Assembly: GCA_022827885.1 (NCBI GenBank)
Contig: JAJEIP010000093.1
Location: 1 to 47,143 of the forward strand
Reading direction: 5' to 3'
Source: Candidatus Poribacteria bacterium
GTDB taxonomy: Bacteria > Poribacteria > WGA-4E > WGA-3G
Length of the DNA: 47,143 nucleotides
Shown here: one piece after another, positions 39,142 to 47,143 of the stretch
Layout: each line of letters begins with the position of its first letter
Position numbering within the stretch: the stretch's first letter is position 1
The notes under the pieces: model-generated
Database searches by the model: none
The model's input: the letters and a program-made list of their open reading frames with translations, nothing else
What the model was told of the DNA's origin: nothing
Translations under genes and position numbers: made by a program

Positions 39142-42100
39142 ATGGAATATCACGCATTCATTACCCTTTTTGTAATAGCGGCATTGGTCTTAGCGAGTGA
39201 ACTAAGTAGTGTAACAGCGGGTGAAATCGAGGGATTGGTCGGTCATTGGGATTTTGACGACGGAACCGGAACCGATCTTTCTGGAAACGGGAACCACGCT
39301 GTACTTGGTAGCGCAAAGATTTATTCACTCGGTGAGGGGCGTGCGTGTATCGAAACGATGCCCAAAACCGAACCGATGCAGATCCCAGTGCCTGAGAACG
39401 CTCCGCTTGTAATGTCGCGTGGCACCATCTGTTTCTGGCTAAATACAATATCGGATCGGTCCAACATTCTCAGATATAACAACGATGCTATTGAATTGAA
39501 CACCTATCGTGGCTGTTTTCAAGTGCGTTTCCGGGGTGAACAGGATTTTGAATACTGGGAAGGGATTCTCGACTACGACTGGCCCCAATACGACATGCGT
39601 GAATGGGCGTTCTATCCGCATGTAAAAGCCACCATTGGCGATTCCGAATGGCATCTGTTCGCGGTTGCTTATGACGACGAAGCGAAGCAAATCGTAGGGT
39701 GGCGTGATGGCGAGCAGATTGCCACGGTTGACTTGTCAACGGTGGATACGGAACCGCTGCGCCGTGAAGGTTTAACGGAGATTCACACGGGTGAAGGCTT
39801 TGTCGGCTTTCTTGACGATCTGCGTATTTACGATAAGCCACTCACCGACGCTGAAATCCGTCGGATTTACGACGAGACCAAAGCCATCTATGCGGGACGA
39901 CGGGATACGAATCCGGCTGAAAGCAGGCAGAACACTTACCAGTACCAAGAAATAGACAGGACACTCTACAAGGCGTGGCTACAATTCAATCCGCTTGATA
40001 CAGAACAACACAATCAGGATTTATTCAGAACCATCGTCGCTGAGGGAGCGAATTCAACCATCCAGACGGCTGCTTCTGAATTGGCACAGGCGGCGGAATC
40101 CATGTTCAATTTTAATCCCTCCGTTTCGGAGACTGCCACTGGACCGAGGATCATTCTCGGGACAGCCGAAACCTCCAACTGGATCCGTGATCGTGCAGAA
40201 GACCTTCAACTCGATAAAATCGAAGCAGATGGGTTCGTCATCAAGGCGCTGGAAGATGCGGTTGTGGTTGCGGGCGGAATACCCGCAGGGGTGGTTTTTG
40301 GTGCCTTCGACCTGCTGCGCCGCATCCAGATTGGACAGGATCTGCGCACACTCGATGTCTTGGAAAATCCACAGGTGCCGATCCGTATGGTATCACACTG
40401 GTCATATTTCCGAGGACTTTTCGGCGACAGATGGCGCGGGGGTGGCAGAGACGATTCGATCTTCAGTTGGGAAGAGTTGCGTACGGGTGATACGAAACGC
40501 ATCCGAGATTGGGTACGTATGTTGGCATCGTGTGGTTGGAATGCGCTCTGTCCGAGTGAGATTAACTGGCATTACCGCAACAACTTTTTAGATCATCTCG
40601 ATGCGGTCGAAAAACTCGCCGACATCTGCCGAGACTACGGCATCAAACTCTATTGGAGTCCGAGTTATCTCTTGGCACTCGACCCAAAAACCGCCGATAC
40701 CCTCTATGCCCGTGTGCCTGACTTCGGTGGCTACATGATGAAACTCGGTTCAGAGAAACAGAACGGTGATCCACGTCCGCCAATGACGAACCGGATTGCG
40801 GATACGCTGAAACCGTATGGCGGAAAGGTGCTCGTGCGGGCATTCGTCTACGGTAACTTGCGATATACACCTGAACCCTATCGGAACTTGATCCCTTACG
40901 ATCTGTTTGCCCACGAAGACGGCAATTTCCGAGACAACGTTATTATCGTTCCGAAAGGCAGCCCTATGGATTGGGATCTGTGGGCACCGATCCCCGCACT
41001 TGATGGTGCGATTCAGAAAAACCTCTATGGCAGCGAACTCGTCATTGATAAGAGTTGGCCCGTCTCTTGGGTCAAAAAGTGGAAATGGTGGTTTGAACAG
41101 GATACCTATCGCAATGGTCCGGGGAGCCTTAACAAATTCAGTGTGGATTGCATCATGGGGGTGTCAATGATATCGCCGTCACCGGCATGGACAGAATGCC
41201 CACTGAACGCCGTGAACTATTACGGACTGGGTCGGCTCTCTTGGAACCCAAATTTGACAGTAGATGAAATTTACAGGGAATGGATTCAGCAGACATTTGG
41301 CGATGATCCAGATATACTTCAAAGGGTTAAGACTATCCTAATGATGCTTGAAGAGGTGACACGTAAGTCCTACAACTATCGGGGTTACCGCGGTATATGG
41401 TTTGATTCCTCCGACCCCGGTATGACAGAGAACAAGACCCCCTATGTCGTCAACAGGGAAGGGATAGGTGTTACAACCCCGGCGTTGCGTGAACGCGTGT
41501 TAGCGCAGTATGCCCCAGGACTTCAAAAGATATATGGGGATCCGTTGCGTGCGGAAGCACATCTCGCTGCTTTTCACTTCACGGAACACGATCGGCGACT
41601 TTCTATCGGCAGGACCCTCATCCAAGACATCTACGCCAACATGGAAGAGGCGGTCGAGATGGCGATACAGGCATCTGAACTCTGGAAAACGCTTGAAGAC
41701 AAGATTGACCCACATAGATATGAATACACATTGAAAACCCTGGTGGACTATGCCGAATCCGTGCGCAGCATGACCCTTAAGAAATGGGTGACGAACCTTG
41801 AGAAATATACGAGCAGAAAACGCGAGGAAACCCTCGCGGAACTAACAGCGGAAGCACTTGCGAAAGTTGGCACATACAACGTGAAGCATTTCGGTGCCGT
41901 TGCCGATGGCACATCAAACGATGCGGACGCGATTAACAAAGCCATTACCGATTGCCACGCCACTGGGGGCGGAACGGTCTTCGTACCTTCGGGTGTCTAC
42001 GCGACGGGTTCTATCTACTTGAAAAGCAACGTTACGTTCGCAGTTGATGAGGGTGCTGTCCTTAAGTTTTCTTTCCCTAACGCAGATGTCGCACTGCTTG

Positions 42101-42471
42101 TCGGATCGGAATTGGAAAGCGTGAAAATATACGGTCCCGGAACCCTTGATGGCGCGGGCAACACGTGTATCGCATTAAAACGCACTAAAAACGTGGAAAT
42201 CCGAAACCTGAATGTCTATAGAGGCGGTAATACCGCAATTCTATCTGAAAATTGTGACGGAACGCTTATTGACAACGTGAACATTCGAACGGATAACGAT
42301 GGGCTTACGCTTTCTGAATCTCACAACGTAACGGTTACCGACTGCCGTATCGACGCGGTACACCGCGAGTATGGGAGACATGTCGGGGGTGGTGAAGCAA
42401 TCAAAGTCAGCGGTGAAGAACACTCGTCCAGAAACATCACCGTTCAAGATTGCTTTTTTGCAAACGAATAG
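39142..42471 (+). CDS. Exported LamG / GH67-like / truncated GH28 fusion protein
   Basis: The 1109-residue product starts with a signal peptide (to about residue 26). A LamG domain follows (about 28-245; GLVGHWDFDDGTGTDLSGNG, GFLDDLRIYDKPLTDAEI). A GH67 alpha-glucuronidase-like N-terminal domain (about 330-400; RIILGTAETSNWI, FGAFDLLRRIQIG) leads to a catalytic-like barrel (about 410-800; PIRMVSHWSYFRGL, LSWNPNLTVDEIYREWIQQT). From about residue 911 comes a GH28 polygalacturonase-type start (VKHFGAVADGTSNDADAI, TGGGTVFVPSGVY). Only about 200 residues of that beta-helix remain, the GDD catalytic segment is not recognisable, and the chain ends in a hairpin repeat. A xylan- or pectin-type substrate is likely. 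Confidence 0.8.
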   Translation: MEYHAFITLFVIAALVLASELSSVTAGEIEGLVGHWDFDDGTGTDLSGNGNHAVLGSAKIYSLGEGRACIETMPKTEPMQIPVPENAPLVMSRGTICFWLNTISDRSNILRYNNDAIELNTYRGCFQVRFRGEQDFEYWEGILDYDWPQYDMREWAFYPHVKATIGDSEWHLFAVAYDDEAKQIVGWRDGEQIATVDLSTVDTEPLRREGLTEIHTGEGFVGFLDDLRIYDKPLTDAEIRRIYDETKAIYAGRRDTNPAESRQNTYQYQEIDRTLYKAWLQFNPLDTEQHNQDLFRTIVAEGANSTIQTAASELAQAAESMFNFNPSVSETATGPRIILGTAETSNWIRDRAEDLQLDKIEADGFVIKALEDAVVVAGGIPAGVVFGAFDLLRRIQIGQDLRTLDVLENPQVPIRMVSHWSYFRGLFGDRWRGGGRDDSIFSWEELRTGDTKRIRDWVRMLASCGWNALCPSEINWHYRNNFLDHLDAVEKLADICRDYGIKLYWSPSYLLALDPKTADTLYARVPDFGGYMMKLGSEKQNGDPRPPMTNRIADTLKPYGGKVLVRAFVYGNLRYTPEPYRNLIPYDLFAHEDGNFRDNVIIVPKGSPMDWDLWAPIPALDGAIQKNLYGSELVIDKSWPVSWVKKWKWWFEQDTYRNGPGSLNKFSVDCIMGVSMISPSPAWTECPLNAVNYYGLGRLSWNPNLTVDEIYREWIQQTFGDDPDILQRVKTILMMLEEVTRKSYNYRGYRGIWFDSSDPGMTENKTPYVVNREGIGVTTPALRERVLAQYAPGLQKIYGDPLRAEAHLAAFHFTEHDRRLSIGRTLIQDIYANMEEAVEMAIQASELWKTLEDKIDPHRYEYTLKTLVDYAESVRSMTLKKWVTNLEKYTSRKREETLAELTAEALAKVGTYNVKHFGAVADGTSNDADAINKAITDCHATGGGTVFVPSGVYATGSIYLKSNVTFAVDEGAVLKFSFPNADVALLVGSELESVKIYGPGTLDGAGNTCIALKRTKNVEIRNLNVYRGGNTAILSENCDGTLIDNVNIRTDNDGLTLSESHNVTVTDCRIDAVHREYGRHVGGGEAIKVSGEEHSSRNITVQDCFFANE

Positions 42472-42494
42472 GCGAGGTTAGGAAACCTCGCCTA
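42469..42494. repeat. Perfect 11-bp hairpin starting at a stop codon
   Basis: TAGGCGAGGTT (42469-42479) and AACCTCGCCTA (42484-42494) are exact reverse complements around AGGA. The first three bases are the TAG stop of the GH67/GH28 fusion gene. A degraded relative appears at about 4493-4523 (GGTGATGTTAAGAAACCCCA then CCTACC), and the core is shared with 35809-35835. It separates convergent genes and could serve as a terminator. Confidence 0.6.
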
Positions 42495-42517
42495 CCAGGG
42501 AGTTGTGTAAGTCCTAA

Positions 42518-44359
42518 TTAATCATCGTCGCGTTCACTCAGCAATTCTCCGCGAGCGAGACGCTCTGCGTTTTCGGTAGACCACAAGATATTTTTCATCA
42601 GTTTCTGTGCCGTGATGTAACGGGTCGCTGCCAATAGATGCATCCGCTGTTCTTCAACATCTACCGACAACTCGTAATGTCGGAACGCCACTTCCAGCAC
42701 CTGGAACATGTGCAGTTCTGCGTCTTCGCGAAGAAGGATGTGTGAGAGTGCCTGCTTCAACGGCTCAATCTCATGCCCTTCCTCCAGATATTGGTTCACC
42801 AGAATTTCTGCCTCATAGACCTTCTGGAAATCCGCAAACTCTTGTAGCCGCTCCAGCATCTTATCAACAGAGTCATAGGTTTCATCAAGCCGCTGTCCCT
42901 GCCTCGGTATACGAGCGGCAGGCATGTTTAACCAACGCAGATATGCCAAGAAAACAACACCGTGAAAAATACCACGCAGTAAATGGGCACTCGGTGCGTA
43001 ATCAAAGGCGTGGTACAGGGCGTGTGCATAGGAGTAAATGTTCGCCACATCGTGCCAATCGCCTTCGTTTTTGAGATGAAAACGAGCCGTCCGAATCGCC
43101 GAAGCGTAGGTCATTGCGCGGCAGATGTCTCGTGGATTCACACCGGCACGCAGTTTTTCTTCCACCACAACGACAATTGGCTCGAAATCGTCACCGAGGA
43201 GTGTCTGTGTAAACGCCGAAATATCGAGTTCGGCTGTGTTGGCTTGGTTGTCCTTCCAGATACTGTCAAGTCGTTCAAAGACGGGTTCTAACACAGGCAC
43301 GGCATCTGCCCAGCGTGAGGTTTCCTCATGACGAGTTCGACTCACGAGATCAACAACAATCGGGCGTAAGATTTCGTGTGCGCCTTCCCATTCGACATAA
43401 TCCAACGCCTCGAACATCTTGTTGGCGAAATCGAGGGCGTGTCCGTCGCCTGTAAAGTAGAAATCGGTCGCGGCGGTGAAGACGAAATCAGCGAGTACCG
43501 ATTTATCGTAGCCGCGGTCATTCAGCGTCAACAGGATCCGCTCGGCTGCCCCTGAGTGCCGTTTATCCACAAAGTAGCGGAACCACCGCTTGAGCGTTTC
43601 GAGGTCGTGTTCCTCACTCATTGCGGGAAACGGGGCACGATAGGGACGGGAACTCCCTGTCGTTCGACGGCTAATCTGACTTAAGCCGTGGACGAGAAAC
43701 AGGTTGTGGTCGTTTGAGTCTACATCGTCCCACAAGTTCGCAGCCAAAGTGAGGATAGCGACACCGGACGACCATCCCTCGCTACTTTTATGGGCGCCGT
43801 AGTGGAGGCCCTGATGAATGATTTCGTTCGGTGCTGCGCCAGCGTCTCGCAGCGCGGTGACGGCTTTCGCGATAAAGAAGGTGCTGCGGTCTTTGAGCCC
43901 TCGTTCGAGTGCCCGTTTGCCACGGTCAATGACGCGTCGTTTTGCCGCTTCTCGTTCACCTTTTGCCAATCCAACATACAGATAACCGTCATCACGGAGT
44001 TCAACGGGAAAGGCTTTCAAATCATCGCCAAACGCCTGAAAACAACCCCCTGATTTGAGGTCGAATTCCCAGTGATGCCAATGACAAATCAGGACACCGT
44101 CTCGGATGCTGCCTTTGGACATAGGATACCCCATGTGTGGGCACCGGTTATCAACGGCGTAAAATTGATCTTCGTATTTGAAAACAGCCAGGTGCGTGCC
44201 GTTGACATGGAACGGCTTGCCTTCGAAGTCTTGAAACTCGTCAGGGCGACAGAGTTGATGGTAGTCGAGATCGGTGTGATCTACCATCTCTACAGGCACG
44301 GGTTCAAAGTGGATAGAACCGGCACCGGCTTCTTCGGGGGTAAAGGTTGAAGTACGCAC
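42518..44359 (-). CDS. Rieske [2Fe-2S] protein with large uncharacterised C-terminal domain
   Basis: The start is GTG 44359, supported by AGGAGG six bases upstream. The 613-residue product has a Rieske domain (about residues 30-130) with intact cluster ligands C73-x-H75 (CPHMG) and C92-x-x-H95 (CHWHHWEF). The remaining roughly 480 residues are helical and match no family I can name. They contain several histidine/acid-rich stretches (EIIHQGLHYGAHKSSEGW, NIYSYAHALYHAFDY, SAHLLRGIFHG, LREDAELHMFQVLEVAFRHYE). These could bind a second metal centre, but this is inference. No leader is visible, so it is probably cytoplasmic. It is divergent from the enolase-superfamily gene. Confidence 0.82.
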   Translation of the reverse strand: MRTSTFTPEEAGAGSIHFEPVPVEMVDHTDLDYHQLCRPDEFQDFEGKPFHVNGTHLAVFKYEDQFYAVDNRCPHMGYPMSKGSIRDGVLICHWHHWEFDLKSGGCFQAFGDDLKAFPVELRDDGYLYVGLAKGEREAAKRRVIDRGKRALERGLKDRSTFFIAKAVTALRDAGAAPNEIIHQGLHYGAHKSSEGWSSGVAILTLAANLWDDVDSNDHNLFLVHGLSQISRRTTGSSRPYRAPFPAMSEEHDLETLKRWFRYFVDKRHSGAAERILLTLNDRGYDKSVLADFVFTAATDFYFTGDGHALDFANKMFEALDYVEWEGAHEILRPIVVDLVSRTRHEETSRWADAVPVLEPVFERLDSIWKDNQANTAELDISAFTQTLLGDDFEPIVVVVEEKLRAGVNPRDICRAMTYASAIRTARFHLKNEGDWHDVANIYSYAHALYHAFDYAPSAHLLRGIFHGVVFLAYLRWLNMPAARIPRQGQRLDETYDSVDKMLERLQEFADFQKVYEAEILVNQYLEEGHEIEPLKQALSHILLREDAELHMFQVLEVAFRHYELSVDVEEQRMHLLAATRYITAQKLMKNILWSTENAERLARGELLSERDDD

Positions 44360-44439
44360 AATTCTCCTCCTGACACTTAGTGTTCAATTCAAGCAGATTC
44401 GGTGTAAAACTTTTCTTTTTTTATTTCATTCTAACTATA

Positions 44440-44468
44440 ATTATAGCATCTATCAATTTTTAAAGCAA
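44440..44468 (-). promoter_or_regulatory. Promoter candidate for the Rieske gene, within a palindromic -10
   Basis: On the minus strand TTGCTT (44463-44468) and TATAAT (44440-44445) are 17 bp apart. The palindrome CTATAATTATAG (44435-44446) also presents TATAAT on the plus strand (44436-44441), so divergent transcription of the enolase-superfamily gene could overlap it. No good plus-strand -35 was found. Confidence 0.5.
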
Positions 44469-44488
44469 GTATGGCAGAGGCATTCACT

Positions 44489-45730
44489 ATGAAAATTACA
44501 GAAATCGAAGTTCACGAGATCACGCTTGAATACCAAGATTTTCTCGCCTATCAACTCAATCACTACTACGGTCCGATCCGGCGGACTGTATATGTTGTCT
44601 ACACGGACACAGGCTTGGAAGGGCTGGGTGAGAGTGGGAGACGCGAGCCTCAAGATGTTATCGATCAGTATATCGGGACGAATCCGTTTGATTGGGTAGG
44701 AGATGAGACCTCGCTTGGACTCGGCACGGCGATGTATGACTTGATGGGGAAGGCAGCAGGCGTGCCGGTGTATAAATTATTCGGACAGAAGTATCGTTCG
44801 TGGGTGCCTGTGGGCTGTTGGACGGTTTCGACCGACCCCGCGCGCATGGCAGAGACCGTTGCTACATACGCGGCACAGGGGTACACATGGATGAAATATC
44901 ACCTCTCCCCCTTCGAGAATGTCCTCGACCAGACCGAGGCGATGGAAGCCGTCGCACCGGAGGGATTCAAGATCCACTACGACTTCACGATGGGCGGGAC
45001 AGATGACCACATCCCTGAATTGGTTGATGCCTTGTCTCAATATCGCATCGCGGGTTGCTTTGAAGATCCGTTGCCTGGTGAAGACCTGCAGGGTTACGCA
45101 GAACTCCGTCAACGCTCGCGACTGCCGATTGTACTCCACCATTTTCCGATGGGCGCAACATACGAGGTGTTCATGAGACCGGCAGACATTTACATGCTCG
45201 GACACGCGAAAATCGGTGATGCGATCCGGCGCGCAGGACTTTTCGCGGCAAATGGGTGTCCGTTCATGCTTCAGAATGTCGGTGGAAATATTACGCGTGC
45301 GATGACCACTCACATGATGGCGGCGTTTCCAACGGCGACCTTCCATTTTCATTCGGATACTGAGACGTGGAAAACAGATGTGGTCAACGAGGATTTAACC
45401 CCGATTAACGGATTTGTGCGTGTTCCTGAATCTCCTGGACTCGGTGTAACGCTGGATCGTGATGAATTAGAGCGTCTAAAGTCTTTAAAATTGCCGGAAC
45501 AGGAGCGGTGGATTCTCAAATCTCAATTCAAAAACGGGACGCGGATGTATAACATCGCGGATCCAAGGAATTCGCTTTTCATGGTGCGTCCGGATCGGAG
45601 CCGTCTGATTCCGATGGGTTACACCGCCCCTATTTCTACGACGTATTGGGACGACGATGGTAGTGCTGAATACCAAGAGACCTTCGCGCGTATTGAACGG
45701 GAAGGCGTGGTTTTGGAGAGGAATGTGTAG
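44489..45730 (+). CDS. Enolase-superfamily (mandelate racemase/muconate lactonizing) protein, divergent site
   Basis: I prefer ATG 44489 (MKITEIEVHEI), with AGAGG upstream, over ATG 44471, which lacks a ribosome site. The 413-residue product has the N-terminal capping domain (KITEIEVHEI, GLEGLGESG) and the barrel of sugar-acid dehydratase-type enzymes (MYDLMGKAAGVPVYKLFG, QGYTWMKYHLS). The first two metal ligands are present: D165 (IHYDFTMG) and E192 (CFEDPL). At the third position, normally D or E, the sequence reads VLHHFP (H217/H218). The catalytic KxK and HxD signatures are also not clear. It may be a dehydratase with altered metal binding or an inactive relative. Confidence 0.8.
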   Translation: MKITEIEVHEITLEYQDFLAYQLNHYYGPIRRTVYVVYTDTGLEGLGESGRREPQDVIDQYIGTNPFDWVGDETSLGLGTAMYDLMGKAAGVPVYKLFGQKYRSWVPVGCWTVSTDPARMAETVATYAAQGYTWMKYHLSPFENVLDQTEAMEAVAPEGFKIHYDFTMGGTDDHIPELVDALSQYRIAGCFEDPLPGEDLQGYAELRQRSRLPIVLHHFPMGATYEVFMRPADIYMLGHAKIGDAIRRAGLFAANGCPFMLQNVGGNITRAMTTHMMAAFPTATFHFHSDTETWKTDVVNEDLTPINGFVRVPESPGLGVTLDRDELERLKSLKLPEQERWILKSQFKNGTRMYNIADPRNSLFMVRPDRSRLIPMGYTAPISTTYWDDDGSAEYQETFARIEREGVVLERNV

Positions 45731-45824
45731 GAATACACTTTTTTAGTAATATGCACCCTTTTCGCCGATAAATGTGTCTTTAAGTTACAAGACATCGAAA
45801 AATTATAAAGCAAGGAGGATGATA

Positions 45825-46859
45825 GTGCAAAATTTCTTTTCCAAGACCTTTGTTTGTATGCTCACGCTGGGGCTGTTGTGTGTAAACGTTTCCCCGCTTT
45901 TCGCGGAAGCACCAACAACGCCCAAAATCCTGTTCACCTCTGGGGTAGTTGACAATTACGAAGTCTTCATCATGAATCCGGATGGTAGCGAACAGATAAA
46001 CCTAACACAACACGGCGCAAACGATTTGCAAGCCGTTTGGTCACCGACTGGCGAAAAGATTCTCTTCGTCTCCGATCGTAGTAGAGGTATCCGAGACCTG
46101 TATATGATGAACCCAGATGGATCCAATGTCCGACGCGTCTTCAGGAAAAAAACAGAAACTTGGAGAACAGACCCGACTTGGTCGCCGGATGGCAAACAGT
46201 TTGCTTACCGACATACAAATTGGAATAATGGGACGATTGATATCTACATAGCGACCTTCGGTGAACAAGATGTAGAACTACTCGTTGATAACGGTAGTAG
46301 CCCAGTATGGTCGCCAGATGGGACGGAAATTGCCTATACTGCTTATCCCGTCCCCGGATGGGGAGAAGTCAGTCGGATTACACTTATTGACGTCCATACA
46401 CGAAAACGAAAATTTATCCTACCCAAGAAAGCGATGTCTTGGCAACATGGTCCATCTTGGTCCACTACTGGTGCCAAACTCGTTTTTTCTTGGAACAAGC
46501 ATCCGTTCCCACCGGACTTCAACCCGCGGGTTGATCGCGCGCCTCTCGCATGGAAAAATAAACAAACCATCTATAGTATCAACCGAGACGGCACCGGACT
46601 CAAACAACTCGTCGATGAGGCGGGCAATTACGCACAAATTCCCAAGTTATCACCAAATGGCAATGAACTCCTCTATACACAGGAAATTATGGGACGATTC
46701 CAAATTTTCAAAATCGATCTAAACAGTGGCGTTCAAACACAGATGACACATACTGAGTGGAATCTCGGGGGAGATTGGTTTGATCCGGCGTATGCGTTGC
46801 CCGTTTCACCTCAGCCGGAGTTGCTAACGACAATGTGGGGAGAAGTGAAAAAGAAGTAA
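45825..46859 (+). CDS. Exported TolB/PD40-type beta-propeller with C-terminal LTTMWGEVK tag
   Basis: The start is GTG 45825, six bases after GGAGG (45814-45818); an in-frame ATG at 45819 abuts the ribosome site and is too close. The 344-residue product has a signal peptide (FFSKTFVCMLTLGLLCVNV) and TolB-like blades. Examples are DNYEVFIMNPDGSEQINLT, AVWSPTGEKILFVSDRSRG, PTWSPDGKQFAYRH and PVWSPDGTEIAYTAY. It ends in LLTTMWGEVKKK, the tag also seen on both LamG proteins. It is not the Tol-Pal TolB, since no tol or pal genes lie nearby. Confidence 0.82.
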   Translation: MQNFFSKTFVCMLTLGLLCVNVSPLFAEAPTTPKILFTSGVVDNYEVFIMNPDGSEQINLTQHGANDLQAVWSPTGEKILFVSDRSRGIRDLYMMNPDGSNVRRVFRKKTETWRTDPTWSPDGKQFAYRHTNWNNGTIDIYIATFGEQDVELLVDNGSSPVWSPDGTEIAYTAYPVPGWGEVSRITLIDVHTRKRKFILPKKAMSWQHGPSWSTTGAKLVFSWNKHPFPPDFNPRVDRAPLAWKNKQTIYSINRDGTGLKQLVDEAGNYAQIPKLSPNGNELLYTQEIMGRFQIFKIDLNSGVQTQMTHTEWNLGGDWFDPAYALPVSPQPELLTTMWGEVKKK

Positions 46860-46872
46860 AGTTAGCAAATTC

Positions 46873-46887
46873 GCGAGCAAAGCTCGC
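46873..46887. repeat. Dispersed GCGAGC...CTCCTACAG repeat, copy 2
   Basis: GCGAGC (46873-46878) and GCTCGC (46882-46887) form a perfect six-bp stem around AAA, followed by TCCTACAGGAAA. The same frame occurs at 3613-3643. It lies between the convergent TolB-like gene and the partial gene at the right edge. Confidence 0.6.
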
Positions 46888-46907
46888 TCCTACAGGAAAC
46901 GTGTGTA

Positions 46908-47143
46908 CTACAGCAAATCGAAGGTTTGTCCGCCTTCTGTCTGCCAGTTAGTGAGATCGTTCAACGGAATTGTCCGTAATCCGACTTGAGCGTTTCCTGT
47001 GTAAAAGACGTATCCGATTCCATCTTTGATGAACATACGGGGCCAGCCGACCCACTCGCAGTCGAATTGGTCGGCGTTGATGCCGAGACCGGGCAGTGCC
47101 GGGTTTCTTGGATAGTATTCCCAGTCGATGAAGTTTTTTGAAC
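46908..47143 (-). CDS. C-terminal fragment of a GH43/GH32-like five-bladed propeller protein
   Basis: On the minus strand an open frame enters from the right edge and ends at TAG 46910-46908, giving about 77 residues. They include FIDWEYYPRNPALPG, CEWVGWPRMFIKDGIGYVFY and TNWQTEGGQTFDLL. The alternation of DxxxWE, a VGWPRMF segment with FIKDGIGYVFYTG, and a closing DLTNW is typical of GH43/GH32-type propeller domains that act on glycosides. The rest lies outside the window, so family and activity are unproven. Confidence 0.6.
   Translation of the reverse strand, partial: SKNFIDWEYYPRNPALPGLGINADQFDCEWVGWPRMFIKDGIGYVFYTGNAQVGLRTIPLNDLTNWQTEGGQTFDLL

Noticed and set aside
44777-45352. 191-codon minus-strand frame inside the enolase-superfamily gene
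   Set aside because: It is the complement of a well-supported gene and its product is compositionally odd with no motif.
45825-46859. Assignment as TolB of the Tol-Pal system
   Set aside because: The blades are TolB/PD40-like, but the N-terminal TolB domain and neighbouring tolQRA/pal genes are missing, and the C-terminal tag links it to the LamG proteins instead.

Overview
The window looks like a chromosomal segment of an uncultured, environmental Gram-negative-type bacterium, most likely Candidatus Poribacteria or a relative in the Planctomycetes-rich neighbourhood. The basis is gene content: a DUF1592-type cytochrome protein paired with a DUF1552 Tat protein, a DUF6785-like membrane protein, ASPIC/UnbV propellers, several LamG proteins, many secreted beta-propellers, and consensus sigma70-like promoters. 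The taxonomic call is inference; no rRNA or tRNA gene was recognised. Two genes are cut by the window ends.

Layout. 1-3.6 kb: end of an unknown gene, then hisG (short form), hisS and a lipoprotein metallophosphoesterase on the plus strand. 3.8-10.6 kb, minus strand: two paralogous small membrane proteins, a lone tyrosine recombinase, then a cluster of a secreted CARDB/terpenoid-cyclase-fold/YdjY-like protein, an FmdB zinc ribbon and holA, and a secreted beta-propeller. 10.9-19 kb, plus strand: a small cysteine-containing exported protein and a complete RND tripartite efflux operon (outer membrane factor, long adaptor, CusA/CzcA-like pump), followed by an unknown exported protein. 19-22.4 kb, minus strand: threonine synthase, an ornithine-carbamoyltransferase-like protein with a changed substrate loop, and an Ldh-family dehydrogenase.

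22.6-28.8 kb, plus strand: DUF1592 cytochrome protein, an AT-rich HExxH lipoprotein, a Tat-exported SMP-30 protein and a Tat-exported DUF1552 protein. The two Tat leaders are near-identical in DNA, suggesting leader duplication. 28.8-36.7 kb, minus strand: a VOC protein, then an overlapping gene set (TPR protein, FGE-fold protein, UnbV propeller fused to ankyrin repeats, DUF6785-like membrane protein), preceded by a LamG protein. 36.9-38.2 kb: a small membrane protein whose terminator seems to have been separated from it by a decayed IS200/IS605 tnpB element. 38.3-47.1 kb: a second LamG protein, a LamG-GH67-like-GH28 fusion, a Rieske protein with a large unknown domain, an enolase-superfamily protein, a TolB-like propeller and the end of a GH43/GH32-like propeller protein.

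The theme of the second half is catabolism of polysaccharides and sugar acids with many exported proteins. The most interesting signal is a shared extreme C-terminal motif, LTT(T/M)W(G/A)x(I/V)K, on three exported proteins of two unrelated folds. It may be a sorting or anchoring tag. Short palindromic repeats lie in many of the intergenic gaps.
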